DNA from: PWND01 sp964601515
GTDB taxonomy: Bacteria; Bacteroidota; Bacteroidia; Bacteroidales; UBA7960
Assembly: GCA_964601515.1 (NCBI GenBank)
Contig: CAZRNU010000134.1
Location: forward strand, 1-8,127
Reading direction: 5' to 3'
DNA: 8,127 bases
Positions 1-7,573 of the stretch are shown piece by piece. The notes beneath the pieces are model-generated. The model ran no database searches. It was given only the letters and a program-made list of their open reading frames with translations, and had not been told where the DNA came from. Within the stretch, counting starts at the first letter, position 1. Each line of letters opens with the position of its first letter. The position numbers and the translations under genes were made by a program.

Positions 1-927
1 GATGCGCTAGTTATAAAGCCTCAACGTCTGGTTGAGGTTATTAACAGCTCCGGAACAATTATGCCCGATGAGCAGGTAGATTTATCTTTTGAAACTTCAG
101 GGAAAATTATTGATTTAAAATTTGATGAAGGCACAAAAGTTAAAAAAGGGCAATTGCTTGCCAAGATTAACGATTCCCACTTACAGGCTCAATTGCAAAA
201 GCTAAAAGCACAACAAAAACTGTCTGAGGAAAGGGAGTTTCGTCAGCGTACTCTTTTATCGAGAGATGCCATAAGTCAGGAAAGTTACGATCAGGTTGTT
301 ACTGAACTTCAGTCTATTAAGGCAGACATAATGCTTATTGAAGCACGCATTGCTGAAACGGAACTGAGAGCTCCATTTGATGGTATTATTGGTCTAAGGC
401 ATGTTAGTGAGGGTGCTTTTGTAAACATGAACACTCAGATAGCTCGTTTAATCAAAAACAATCCCTTAAAAATTGAATTTGCAATTCCCGAAAGATATTC
501 AGGAGATGTTCAACCAGGTTTTCCAATAAAGTTTACTCTTGATGGAATTAAAGATAGCTTAGTGGCTAGTGTTTATGCAGTAGAGCCCAAGGTTGATATT
601 CGTACTCGAAATATAATTGTGAGGGCAAGATATTTTGACCCTAGCGAAAGAATAAAACCGGGAAGATTTGTTTCTATTCAGCTCCAACTGTCTGCAATAA
701 ACAACGCTATAGCTATACCTACAGAAGCCCTAATCCCGGAAATGGAAGGAGACAGAGTGTTTGTGTATCGCTCAGGAAAAGCTGAAAGTGTTTTAGTTCA
801 AACCGGACTTAGAACAGAAGACATGATACAAATTACCAATGGACTACAAAGCAGAGACACATTAGTTACCACCGGTATCTTACAAATACGAAGAGGCATG
901 CCTCTGATTATTGACAACCTTAAGTAA
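1..927 (+). CDS. RND efflux periplasmic adaptor subunit (HlyD/AcrA family MFP), 5'-truncated by window edge
   Basis: This is the membrane-fusion (adaptor) protein that would bridge the permease and TolC-like channel encoded just downstream. The frame is open back to base 1, and the residues before the first ATG (position 61) already look like the usual N-terminal adaptor strand (VEVINSSGTI), so that ATG is internal and the true start, with its signal peptide or lipobox, lies upstream. Of 308 visible residues, about 18-57 form the first half of the lipoyl-like barrel-sandwich domain (SGKIIDLKFDEGTKVKKGQ), and about 58-119 form a short alpha-helical hairpin rich in Gln, Lys and Glu. Residues 120-150 close the lipoyl domain with the family signature ELRAPFDGIIG, and about 155-230 form the beta-barrel. 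Residues 235-308 are the membrane-proximal domain, with the typical IPTEALIP segment. The stop is 8 bp before the permease ATG. The family call is secure; the substrate is unknown. Confidence 0.93.
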   Translation, partial: DALVIKPQRLVEVINSSGTIMPDEQVDLSFETSGKIIDLKFDEGTKVKKGQLLAKINDSHLQAQLQKLKAQQKLSEEREFRQRTLLSRDAISQESYDQVVTELQSIKADIMLIEARIAETELRAPFDGIIGLRHVSEGAFVNMNTQIARLIKNNPLKIEFAIPERYSGDVQPGFPIKFTLDGIKDSLVASVYAVEPKVDIRTRNIIVRARYFDPSERIKPGRFVSIQLQLSAINNAIAIPTEALIPEMEGDRVFVYRSGKAESVLVQTGLRTEDMIQITNGLQSRDTLVTTGILQIRRGMPLIIDNLK

Positions 928-935
928 AAAATATA

Positions 936-3900
936 ATGAGTTTATCATCAATAAGCATACAACGCCCTGTTCTTGCAACTGTTTTGACTATTGTAATTTT
1001 GTTGTTCGGTTTAATAGGAATGACTTTTCTTGGGGTAAGAGAATTTCCAAGTGTTGACCCTCCAATAATTTCAGTAAACACAAACTATCCCGGAGCCAAC
1101 TCCGATGTAGTTGATGCACAGATTACAGAACCTCTCGAGCAAGCAATAAATGCAGTTCCCGGAATACGTTCCATTACATCTGTGAGCCGCCAAGGCGGAA
1201 GCAACATTACGGTAGAGTTTGAACTAAGCGTTGATATGGAAACTGCTGCCAATGACGTAAGAGATAAGGTTGGACAAGCAATGAGATTACTGCCACGTGA
1301 TGTTGACCCTCCTGTTGTTGCTAAAGCAGATGCAGATGCCAGCCCTATACTGCTTATCAATCTTCAGAGCGATAGAAGATCTCTAATGGAACTTTCCGAA
1401 ATAGCAGAGCTCTCATTTAAGGAAAGACTTCAAACTATTGATGGAGTAAGCGCTGTTGCAATTTGGGGACAGAGAAGGTGGAGTATGAGGCTTTGGATGG
1501 ACCCGGCTAAACTTGCAGGTTACAACCTTACACCTCTTGATGTACGTAATGCAATCGCCAGAGAAAATGTTGAGCTGCCATCAGGAAGCATAGAAGGAGC
1601 AACAACAGAATTAACTATTAGAACACTTGGTTTACTTTCAACTCCGGATGAGTTTAATAACTTGATAATCAAACAAGAAGGCGATCAGGTTATAAGATTT
1701 ATTGACATTGGAAGAGCCGAACTGGCATCTGAAAACCTTAGAAGCATGATGATGCGCGACCGAGTGCCTATGATTGGAGTTGCCATTATTCCACAACCGG
1801 GCTCCAACCACATAGACATTGCAGACCAGGTTTATGAAAGACTGGAGCTCATTCGCAGAGACCTCCCGGATGATGTGTTTTTTCAAGTTGGATTTGACAA
1901 TACTAAGTATATCAGATCATCTATTGTTGAAGTTAGAAACACAATTTTTATTGCATTCTTGCTTGTAATGGTGATTATATTCCTGTTTTTGCGCGACTGG
2001 AGAACAACTCTTATCCCGATATTAGTTATTCCGGTGTCGTTGGTTGGCTCCTTCTTTGTAATGTATATTGCAGGCTTTACTATAAATGTTCTCACTCTTC
2101 TTGCTATTGTTTTGGCAATCGGACTTGTTGTTGACGATGCTATTGTTATGATGGAAAACATTTATGTAAAGATTGAAAAGGGAATGACTCCAAAACAGGC
2201 AGGACTCGAAGGTGCAAAGGAAATCTTTTTTGCAATAGTAGCTACAACCATAACATTAGTGGCAGTTTTTATACCTATTGTGTTTTTGGAAGGTATGACC
2301 GGAAGACTTTTTAGAGAATTTAGTATTGTTATAGCCGGTGCTGTGGCAATATCTTCGTTTGTTGCCCTTACATTTACACCAATGCTTTCAACAAAAATTT
2401 TAAAGCAAAGAAAACAGCGTGGTGCGTTTTATAGAAAAACAGAAGGATTTTTTCAATCAATGAATAATTTGTATAAAAATTCACTTGAATCATTTCTGGC
2501 AAAAAAATGGTTAACACTTCCTATTTTGGCTGCTGCAATTATTCTGAGTGTAGTGTTTTACAACAACATTTCATCAGAAATGGCACCTTTGGAAGACCGC
2601 TCAATGATTACCATTAATGCACAAACACCAGAAGGTGCAACTTTTGAGTTTACGCGAGATTACATAACTGAAATTGCTGAAATGGTTATGGCTGATGTGC
2701 CTGAAATTGAAGGAGTTATCTATATGGTTTTTGGTTCATGGGCAAATGTCAGGGTTTTACTTGTTCACCCTTCCCAAAGAGAAAGAACTCAGCAGCAAAT
2801 TGCCGACCAGCTGTCGGGAAGACTCAGCAAAATGACACGTTCCAGAGCTTTTGCAATGCAACAATCTACATTTGGAGGAAGAAGAGCCGGTATGCCGGTG
2901 CAGTTTGTTCTACAAGCACAATCAATTGAAAGACTTAGAGAGGTGTTGCCTGCATTTATGGAAAAAGTTGACAATAGCCCAATTCTAGCCATGTCAAATG
3001 TAAACCTAAGATTTACAAAACCTGAAATACAGGTAACAATTAACCGAGATAAGGCTAATCTTATGGGTGTTTCAACACAGAACATCGGGCAAACATTACA
3101 ACTTGCTTTATCCGGTCAAAGATTTGGTTACTTCTTTATGCATGGAAAACAATATCAGATTCTTGGCGAACTCGCCAGAGAAAACAGAAACAAACCATTG
3201 GATCTGAAGTCATTATACGTTAGAAACAATGCGGGAAATATGATTCAGCTCGATAACCTTGTTACTCTACAAGAACAAACCGCTCCTCCTCAGCTGTTTA
3301 GATACAACAGATTTGTTTCTGCAACCATTTCATCAGGATTGGCTCCCGGTTATACAATAGGAGATGGTATAAATGAAATGTACCGTATTGCTGATGAGGT
3401 TTTAGATGATACATTTAGAACAGCTCTTGCAGGAGATTCAAGAGATTTTCAGGAAAGTTCTTCAAGCTTAATGTTTACATTTATACTGGCATTAATACTG
3501 ATTTTCCTTGTTTTGGCAGCGCAGTTTGAAAGTTTCAGAGACCCTCTAATCGTAATGATGACAGTGCCTCTGGCATTAACAGGCGCCTTATTGTTTATGT
3601 GGTATTTTGGGATAACCATGAATATTTTCAGCCAGATTGGTATTATTATGCTGATTGGTCTTGTTTCTAAGAACGGCATTTTAATTGTAGAATTTGCCAA
3701 CCAGCGTAAACAACAAGGATTAACAAAAAATGAAGCTATTAAGGAAGCTGCAGCATCTCGTTTTCGCCCTATTCTAATGACAAGCCTTTCAACAATTCTT
3801 GGAGTTTTGCCATTAACATTGGGTTTCGGAGAAGGTGCCCAAAGTAGAATTGCTATGGGCGTTGCTGTAGTTGGAGGTTTAATAATTTCTACCTTCCTTA

Positions 3901-3971
3901 CTCTTTATATCGTTCCGGCAATTTACTCATATGTTTCAAGCTCAAAAATGAATGTTGAAGATGAAGAATAA
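936..3971 (+). CDS. Efflux RND transporter permease, HAE-1/AcrB-like
   Basis: This is the inner-membrane, proton-driven pump of the tripartite exporter, expected to work as a homotrimer. Its 1011 residues are slightly shorter than AcrB (about 1049) but complete. Twelve membrane segments can be read at about 12-32, 335-353, 358-377, 384-406, 431-450, 462-484, 525-543, 845-863, 870-889, 897-920, 945-963 and 973-997. Large periplasmic porter/docking loops lie at about 33-334 and 544-844, giving the duplicated RND fold. The proton-relay residues are present: D400-D401 in TM4 (GLVVDDAIVMMENIY) and K912 in TM10 (GLVSKNGILIVEF). Other hallmarks are the N-terminal IQRPVLA, GRLFREFS after TM5, and FRPILMTS at TM11. 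The start ATG follows an A-rich leader without a Shine-Dalgarno sequence. The 3' end overlaps the next gene. HAE-1 membership is clear; whether it exports drugs, bile salts, dyes, lipids or a self-made product cannot be read from the sequence. Confidence 0.97.
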   Translation: MSLSSISIQRPVLATVLTIVILLFGLIGMTFLGVREFPSVDPPIISVNTNYPGANSDVVDAQITEPLEQAINAVPGIRSITSVSRQGGSNITVEFELSVDMETAANDVRDKVGQAMRLLPRDVDPPVVAKADADASPILLINLQSDRRSLMELSEIAELSFKERLQTIDGVSAVAIWGQRRWSMRLWMDPAKLAGYNLTPLDVRNAIARENVELPSGSIEGATTELTIRTLGLLSTPDEFNNLIIKQEGDQVIRFIDIGRAELASENLRSMMMRDRVPMIGVAIIPQPGSNHIDIADQVYERLELIRRDLPDDVFFQVGFDNTKYIRSSIVEVRNTIFIAFLLVMVIIFLFLRDWRTTLIPILVIPVSLVGSFFVMYIAGFTINVLTLLAIVLAIGLVVDDAIVMMENIYVKIEKGMTPKQAGLEGAKEIFFAIVATTITLVAVFIPIVFLEGMTGRLFREFSIVIAGAVAISSFVALTFTPMLSTKILKQRKQRGAFYRKTEGFFQSMNNLYKNSLESFLAKKWLTLPILAAAIILSVVFYNNISSEMAPLEDRSMITINAQTPEGATFEFTRDYITEIAEMVMADVPEIEGVIYMVFGSWANVRVLLVHPSQRERTQQQIADQLSGRLSKMTRSRAFAMQQSTFGGRRAGMPVQFVLQAQSIERLREVLPAFMEKVDNSPILAMSNVNLRFTKPEIQVTINRDKANLMGVSTQNIGQTLQLALSGQRFGYFFMHGKQYQILGELARENRNKPLDLKSLYVRNNAGNMIQLDNLVTLQEQTAPPQLFRYNRFVSATISSGLAPGYTIGDGINEMYRIADEVLDDTFRTALAGDSRDFQESSSSLMFTFILALILIFLVLAAQFESFRDPLIVMMTVPLALTGALLFMWYFGITMNIFSQIGIIMLIGLVSKNGILIVEFANQRKQQGLTKNEAIKEAAASRFRPILMTSLSTILGVLPLTLGFGEGAQSRIAMGVAVVGGLIISTFLTLYIVPAIYSYVSSSKMNVEDEE

Positions 3972-5280
3972 AACAAAAATATCTGCTTTTATTGCAATAC
4001 TTTCTATTGCGCTAACAAGCATTCAAGCCCAACAAACACTTAGTCTTGAGGAGTTTACTAAAATTGCACTTGAAAATAATTTCTCTATCAGAATTTCTGA
4101 AAATCAGGAGCGAATTGCAATTAATAACTACAATTTAGGGAATGCCGGCTTGTTGCCAACTTTTGGGTTTCGTTCTTCATATTCCGGGAACTTCAACAAT
4201 TCCGATCAAAATTTCACTGATGAAACATCTGCCAGCCTGAGAAGCATTCATAATACAAGTGCATTTATGGGATTACACGCAAATTGGGTGCTTTTTGAAG
4301 GATTTAGAGGAATAAACAGATACAAACAACTTGGTGAACTTAAAAATCTGTCAGAGCTAAACACCAGAGCATCAATAGAAAATATGCTTGCTCAACTGGC
4401 TTCAGAATATTATTTCTACATTCAACAAAAAAGGCTGTTTTCAAATCTTCAGTATGCTGTTGACTTATCTCGTGAGAGAGTTCGTATTGAAAAAGAACAT
4501 TTTTTATTAGGTTCGGGCTCTAAAGTTCAATTGCTTCAGGCTCAGGTAAACTTAAATGCAGACAGTTCGCGCCTGGAAAGACAATATGAAGTTTTGCTAG
4601 CATCAAGAATCAGACTAAGTGAAATTATTGCAGAGCCTGATTTTAATAATGGGAAAACCCCTGCAGACACTGTTATTGAAATTAATCCAAACCTAAAATA
4701 TGAGGAATTGCTAACAGAGGCATTTAAGCAAAATGTTGCAATACTAGCTGCAGAAAAAAATATCATTATCTCAGAATACAACCTTGAATTAATAAAATCA
4801 AGAGAATATCCTTATCTTAACTTGAATACAGGATATGGATACAATCTCAACACTTACCAAAGTGGAACAATCTCAGATATGCAAAGCTGGGGAATGAATT
4901 ATGCCATAACATTAGGAGTGAATATCTATTACGGGAAAGAAAGACGAGCAAAGCATTCCAATGCCAGAATAGAAATTGAAAACAATACTATTTCTCTGGA
5001 AAGAATAAAACAAGAGGTTACTGCAGACCTTCTTACTATTTATAACACATATTCAAACAATATCAGATTGCTTGATTTGGAAGTACAAAACCTTGAGATA
5101 GCCAAAGAAAATCTCGACATTGCGTTTGAAAGATATCGCCTTGGAGCTCTCACGGGATTCGAGCTGAGAGAAGTTCAGAAAAACCTTTTAGAGGCAGAAG
5201 AACGATTATTAACTATCCAATATCGTGTTAAAATGGCGGAAATCAGCTTATTGCAAATTTCAGGGAATATTCTTAACTAA
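3952..5280 (+). CDS. TolC family outer-membrane efflux channel protein
   Basis: This is the outer-membrane factor of the pump, expected to form a trimeric beta-barrel plus alpha-helical tunnel. The 442 residues carry two OEP repeats. The first (about 30-225) contains SLEEFTKIALENN, LLPTFGFRSSYSG and an LGSGSKVQLLQAQVNL helix. The second (about 248-440) contains YEELLTEAFKQN, YPYLNLNTGYGYN and LGALTGFELREVQKNLLEAE. The matching order of motifs shows the internal duplication. The N-terminus is a cleavable signal peptide (positive MKNKTK, hydrophobic core, predicted cut after IQA, before QQ). No lipobox Cys is seen, so unlike many OprM-type channels it is probably not lipidated. Two in-frame ATGs compete: 3952 (A-rich leader, 20-bp overlap with the permease) and 3961 (11-bp overlap, giving MKNKTKIS). 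Both keep the signal peptide. Overlap suggests translational coupling within the efflux operon. Confidence 0.95.
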   Translation: MLKMKNKTKISAFIAILSIALTSIQAQQTLSLEEFTKIALENNFSIRISENQERIAINNYNLGNAGLLPTFGFRSSYSGNFNNSDQNFTDETSASLRSIHNTSAFMGLHANWVLFEGFRGINRYKQLGELKNLSELNTRASIENMLAQLASEYYFYIQQKRLFSNLQYAVDLSRERVRIEKEHFLLGSGSKVQLLQAQVNLNADSSRLERQYEVLLASRIRLSEIIAEPDFNNGKTPADTVIEINPNLKYEELLTEAFKQNVAILAAEKNIIISEYNLELIKSREYPYLNLNTGYGYNLNTYQSGTISDMQSWGMNYAITLGVNIYYGKERRAKHSNARIEIENNTISLERIKQEVTADLLTIYNTYSNNIRLLDLEVQNLEIAKENLDIAFERYRLGALTGFELREVQKNLLEAEERLLTIQYRVKMAEISLLQISGNILN

Positions 5281-5312
5281 ATCCAATTACTCTTCAACAT
5301 AACTAATTGTAT
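5281..5312. repeat. Imperfect inverted repeat filling the gap between the channel gene and the serine hydrolase gene
   Basis: The left arm ATCCAATTA (5281-5289) and the right arm TAATTGTAT (5304-5312) are reverse complements at 8 of 9 positions, separated by 14 bp. The arms begin directly after the TolC stop codon and end directly before the hydrolase ATG at 5313. The stem would be almost all A-T with one G-C pair and no following T tract, so it is a poor intrinsic terminator. It could be an operator-like dyad, a weak mRNA stem near the start codon, or chance in AT-rich DNA. No Bacteroidota-type -7 element (TAnnTTTG) was found in this gap. Confidence 0.35.
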
Positions 5313-6851
5313 ATGAGAAAATTATTATTGTCTGTATCGCTAACCATACTTGTAGGTATAAGCATTTTTTCACAGGAAAAAGCTAGTCAAGATTTCAAGC
5401 ATCTTGATGAGTATTTTTCCAAAATGATTAATGAATGGGATTTGCCCGGAATGAGCATTGGTATTGTTAAGGATGGTCAGCTTGTTTTTCAAGGCAATTA
5501 TGGTGTAATGGAATTAGGAAAAAACACTAAGCCTAATAGTAATACTCTTTATGCAATTGCATCAAACTCCAAAGCATTCACTGCTGCAATGATTGGAATA
5601 CTTGTTCAGGAGGGAAAGCTTGATTGGAATGATAAAGTAAAAAAATACATTCCTGATTTTTCTTTATTTAACGACCCTTGGATTAGCAATGAGGTCACAA
5701 TCAGAGACTTACTCTGCCATAGAGTTGGATTAGGAACTTTCAGTGGTGATGTTATTTGGTACAAATCAAACTTTAAATCATCAGAATTATATAAGCTAGC
5801 AGCTAATCTACCACAAGCTCACAGCTTTAGAGCCGGATACGGATATTCTAATCACATGTACATTGTTGCAGGTGAAATTATTGAAAGAGTTACCCAAAAA
5901 AGCTGGAGCGAAAATATTAAAGAAAGGTTTTTTGACCCATTAGAAATGAATCGCTCTATTACGACAACAAAAGATCTTCCTAAAAGAGGCAATTATGCCA
6001 CACCACATGGTAGAACAGATGAAAAAAACTTTGCTATTGGCTGGGAAGATTGGGCCGAAGTTGCCGCTATGGGAGGAATAATATCCAGCGTTGAAGATGT
6101 AGCAAAATGGATGATTTTCATAATGAATAATGGCATAAATAAAAACGATACTATACTAAAACCTTCAACAATTAATAATATGTGGACGCCTCATGTTAGC
6201 TTTACAGTTGATCATACTAAACCAAATGATCTGGGAAGACATTTCAGTGGTTACGGACTTGGCTGGAGCGTTGGAGATTATTTTGGGAATTTTATGGTGG
6301 GCCATACCGGTGGTTATGATGGGATGATAAGCGCAGTTACACTTATTCCAGATAAAAAACTTGGTGTTGTTATTCTAACAAACGGACAAAAAAGTCCGAT
6401 TATGGCGGTTACATATTACGCTTTTGACAGATATTTAAACAATCCGAAAAAAGATTGGTCAGATTTTTATTTAAAAAGATATGAAGCAAGAAGCAAAAAC
6501 GACAACAGAATTGAAAACATAAAGAAAAACAGAATACCGGGAACAAAACCATCTCTTGGCTTAAATGCTTATACAGGAAAGTATTATTCAGACATTTACG
6601 GACAAATAAATGTTTTACTTGTTAATAATCAGCTAAGAATAGAATTTGAACATTCTCCAAGTCTATCGGCAACTCTAAAACATTGGCATTATGATGTTTG
6701 GGAACTGGCGTGGGATGAGAAACATGCATGGTTTAGCTTTGGAACAATTAAGTTTCTCACAGACAACAATATGAAAATCACGGGTATAGAATTTGAAGTG
6801 CCTAATGATGATATTTTCTTCGAAGAACTAAAGCCATATAAACTAAACTAA
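5313..6851 (+). CDS. Exported serine hydrolase, class C beta-lactamase/PBP4*-like (beta-lactamase-related family), with C-terminal DUF3471-like domain
   Basis: This is an acyl-serine enzyme of the Pfam Beta-lactamase (PF00144) fold; members include class C beta-lactamases, D,D-peptidases, D-aminopeptidases and esterases. I chose the ATG at 5313 over an in-frame TTG six bases upstream because it begins a normal signal peptide (MRKLLLSVSLTILVG, cut predicted after IFS-20, before Gln21). In the 512 residues, the catalytic motifs are SNSK at 84-87 (SxxK, nucleophile Ser84 and Lys87), YSN at 178-180 (YxN) and HTG at 331-333, replacing the KTG of true penicillin targets. Residues about 25-375 form the catalytic domain. 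About 405-510 form a beta-rich extension with LGLNAYTGKYYSDIYG, resembling DUF3471. The HTG triad favours an esterase or peptidase over a classical resistance beta-lactamase, but substrate cannot be fixed by sequence. It is periplasmic or secreted. It is followed after 2 bp by the DUF1287 gene and is probably co-transcribed with it. Confidence 0.92.
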   Translation: MRKLLLSVSLTILVGISIFSQEKASQDFKHLDEYFSKMINEWDLPGMSIGIVKDGQLVFQGNYGVMELGKNTKPNSNTLYAIASNSKAFTAAMIGILVQEGKLDWNDKVKKYIPDFSLFNDPWISNEVTIRDLLCHRVGLGTFSGDVIWYKSNFKSSELYKLAANLPQAHSFRAGYGYSNHMYIVAGEIIERVTQKSWSENIKERFFDPLEMNRSITTTKDLPKRGNYATPHGRTDEKNFAIGWEDWAEVAAMGGIISSVEDVAKWMIFIMNNGINKNDTILKPSTINNMWTPHVSFTVDHTKPNDLGRHFSGYGLGWSVGDYFGNFMVGHTGGYDGMISAVTLIPDKKLGVVILTNGQKSPIMAVTYYAFDRYLNNPKKDWSDFYLKRYEARSKNDNRIENIKKNRIPGTKPSLGLNAYTGKYYSDIYGQINVLLVNNQLRIEFEHSPSLSATLKHWHYDVWELAWDEKHAWFSFGTIKFLTDNNMKITGIEFEVPNDDIFFEELKPYKLN

Positions 6852-6853
6852 GC

Positions 6854-7456
6854 ATGCTAAGAAAGTTTCTGTATAGGTGCTTCACAATAAGCGTAATTAT
6901 TACATTCGCTTCTGTTCAGAATACATATTCACAGTCAGACTTCTTTAAAACCCTTGCAGATTCTGCATTTACCCTCACAAAACAAAATGTAAAGTACAAT
7001 CCTGCGTATTTTTCAATTGCTTATCCAAACGGAGATGTGCCGGTAAATATGGGTGTTTGCACAGATGTTGTTATTCGTGCATATCGCAAACTTGGAATCG
7101 ACCTTCAGAAAGAAATACATGAAGATATGAAGGCAAATTTTGATAAATATCCCAAAATTTGGGGACTAGCACGACCTGACAGAAATATTGACCACAGAAG
7201 AGTTCCCAATCAGATGAAGTTTTTCGAAAGACATGGAGAAGTGCTAGAAATTTCCCAAAATCCGAATGTTTACCTTCCCGGAAATATAGTTTGCTGGAAT
7301 CTCACCGGCGGACAAACCCACATCGGTATAGTTTCCAATGTAAAGTCGAACGATGGCAAACGATATCTAATAATACACAACATCGGAGCCGGTCAGGTCT
7401 TGGAAGACTGCCTTTTCGATTATAAAATTATTGGGCATTATAAGTATGGAGAGTGA
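6854..7456 (+). CDS. Exported DUF1287 family protein (E. coli YijF-like), putative papain-like/NlpC-P60-type fold
   Basis: The 200 residues match the DUF1287 family (PF06940). Its recognisable blocks are YPNGDVPVNMGVCTDVVIRAYR (residues 57-78), the HEDM and NF..YP..WGL..PD.NIDHRRVPN run at 89-119, LPGNIVCWNL (141-150), THIGIVS (155-161) and IIHNIGAG (173-180). The N-terminus is a signal peptide with a predicted cut after TYS-26, before Gln27, so the protein should be periplasmic. The family's biochemical function is not established to my knowledge. Invariant Cys69 in GVCTD followed by His156 in a THIG strand resembles the Cys-His arrangement of NlpC/P60 or other papain-like amidases, with His175 or Asn176 as a possible third residue; this is inference. 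Further Cys residues at 147 and 186 could form a disulfide in the oxidising periplasm. The ATG lies 2 bp after the hydrolase stop, indicating co-expression. Confidence 0.9.
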   Translation: MLRKFLYRCFTISVIITFASVQNTYSQSDFFKTLADSAFTLTKQNVKYNPAYFSIAYPNGDVPVNMGVCTDVVIRAYRKLGIDLQKEIHEDMKANFDKYPKIWGLARPDRNIDHRRVPNQMKFFERHGEVLEISQNPNVYLPGNIVCWNLTGGQTHIGIVSNVKSNDGKRYLIIHNIGAGQVLEDCLFDYKIIGHYKYGE

Positions 7457-7462
7457 TTGAAG

Positions 7463-7506
7463 GGGTGACAGAAGGGTGACAGGAAAGTAACAGAAGAAAT
7501 ACAGAA
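7463..7506. repeat. Degenerate tandem repeat, four 11-bp units
   Basis: Four consecutive 11-mers can be aligned without gaps: GGGTGACAGAA (7463-7473), GGGTGACAGGA (7474-7484), AAGTAACAGAA (7485-7495) and GAAATACAGAA (7496-7506). Units 2, 3 and 4 match unit 1 at 10, 8 and 7 of 11 positions; the ACAG core is constant. The array starts six bases after the DUF1287 stop codon and lies in the convergent gap before meaB. It is G-rich on the + strand, unlike the surrounding AT-rich DNA. It could be a decaying microsatellite-like array or a copy of a dispersed intergenic element. No function is evident. Confidence 0.6.
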
Positions 7507-7573
7507 TAAGCCACAAGTAATTTACATAGATATATTTAAAGTGATGAAAATATTAAATCTTATAAAACAGATA

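Noticed and set aside
61..63. ATG as the start of the adaptor gene
   Set aside because: The same frame is open to base 1 and encodes typical adaptor residues (VEVINSSGTI) before it; starting here would remove the signal peptide and part of the first strand.
1085..3700. Open frames on the minus strand and in the +3-shifted frame inside the permease gene (1085-1360, 1638-1886, 1883-2161, 2738-2929, 2789-3085, 3449-3700)
   Set aside because: They lie wholly within a strongly conserved permease, have unusual composition (Ser/Ile/Thr-rich antisense of membrane segments) and show no family motifs.
4542..4781. Minus-strand open frame inside the channel gene
   Set aside because: It is antisense to a conserved OEP helix region and has no recognisable domain or leader.
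5307..5309. TTG as the start of the serine hydrolase gene
   Set aside because: An in-frame ATG lies six bases downstream and gives a standard signal peptide beginning MRKLLL; the TTG would add only two residues.
5313..6851. Classical antibiotic-resistance class C beta-lactamase (AmpC type)
   Set aside because: The length (512 versus about 360-390 residues), the HTG in place of KTG and the extra C-terminal domain fit the broader beta-lactamase-related hydrolases better.
6851..6858. Perfect palindrome AGCATGCT at the hydrolase/DUF1287 junction
   Set aside because: Eight bases arising from stop-codon and start-codon context; such short palindromes are frequent by chance.
7534..7558. Possible terminator hairpin ATTTAA/TTAAAT
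   Set aside because: The stem has only six A-T pairs with a 13-nt loop and no adjoining T run on either strand, too weak for an intrinsic terminator.
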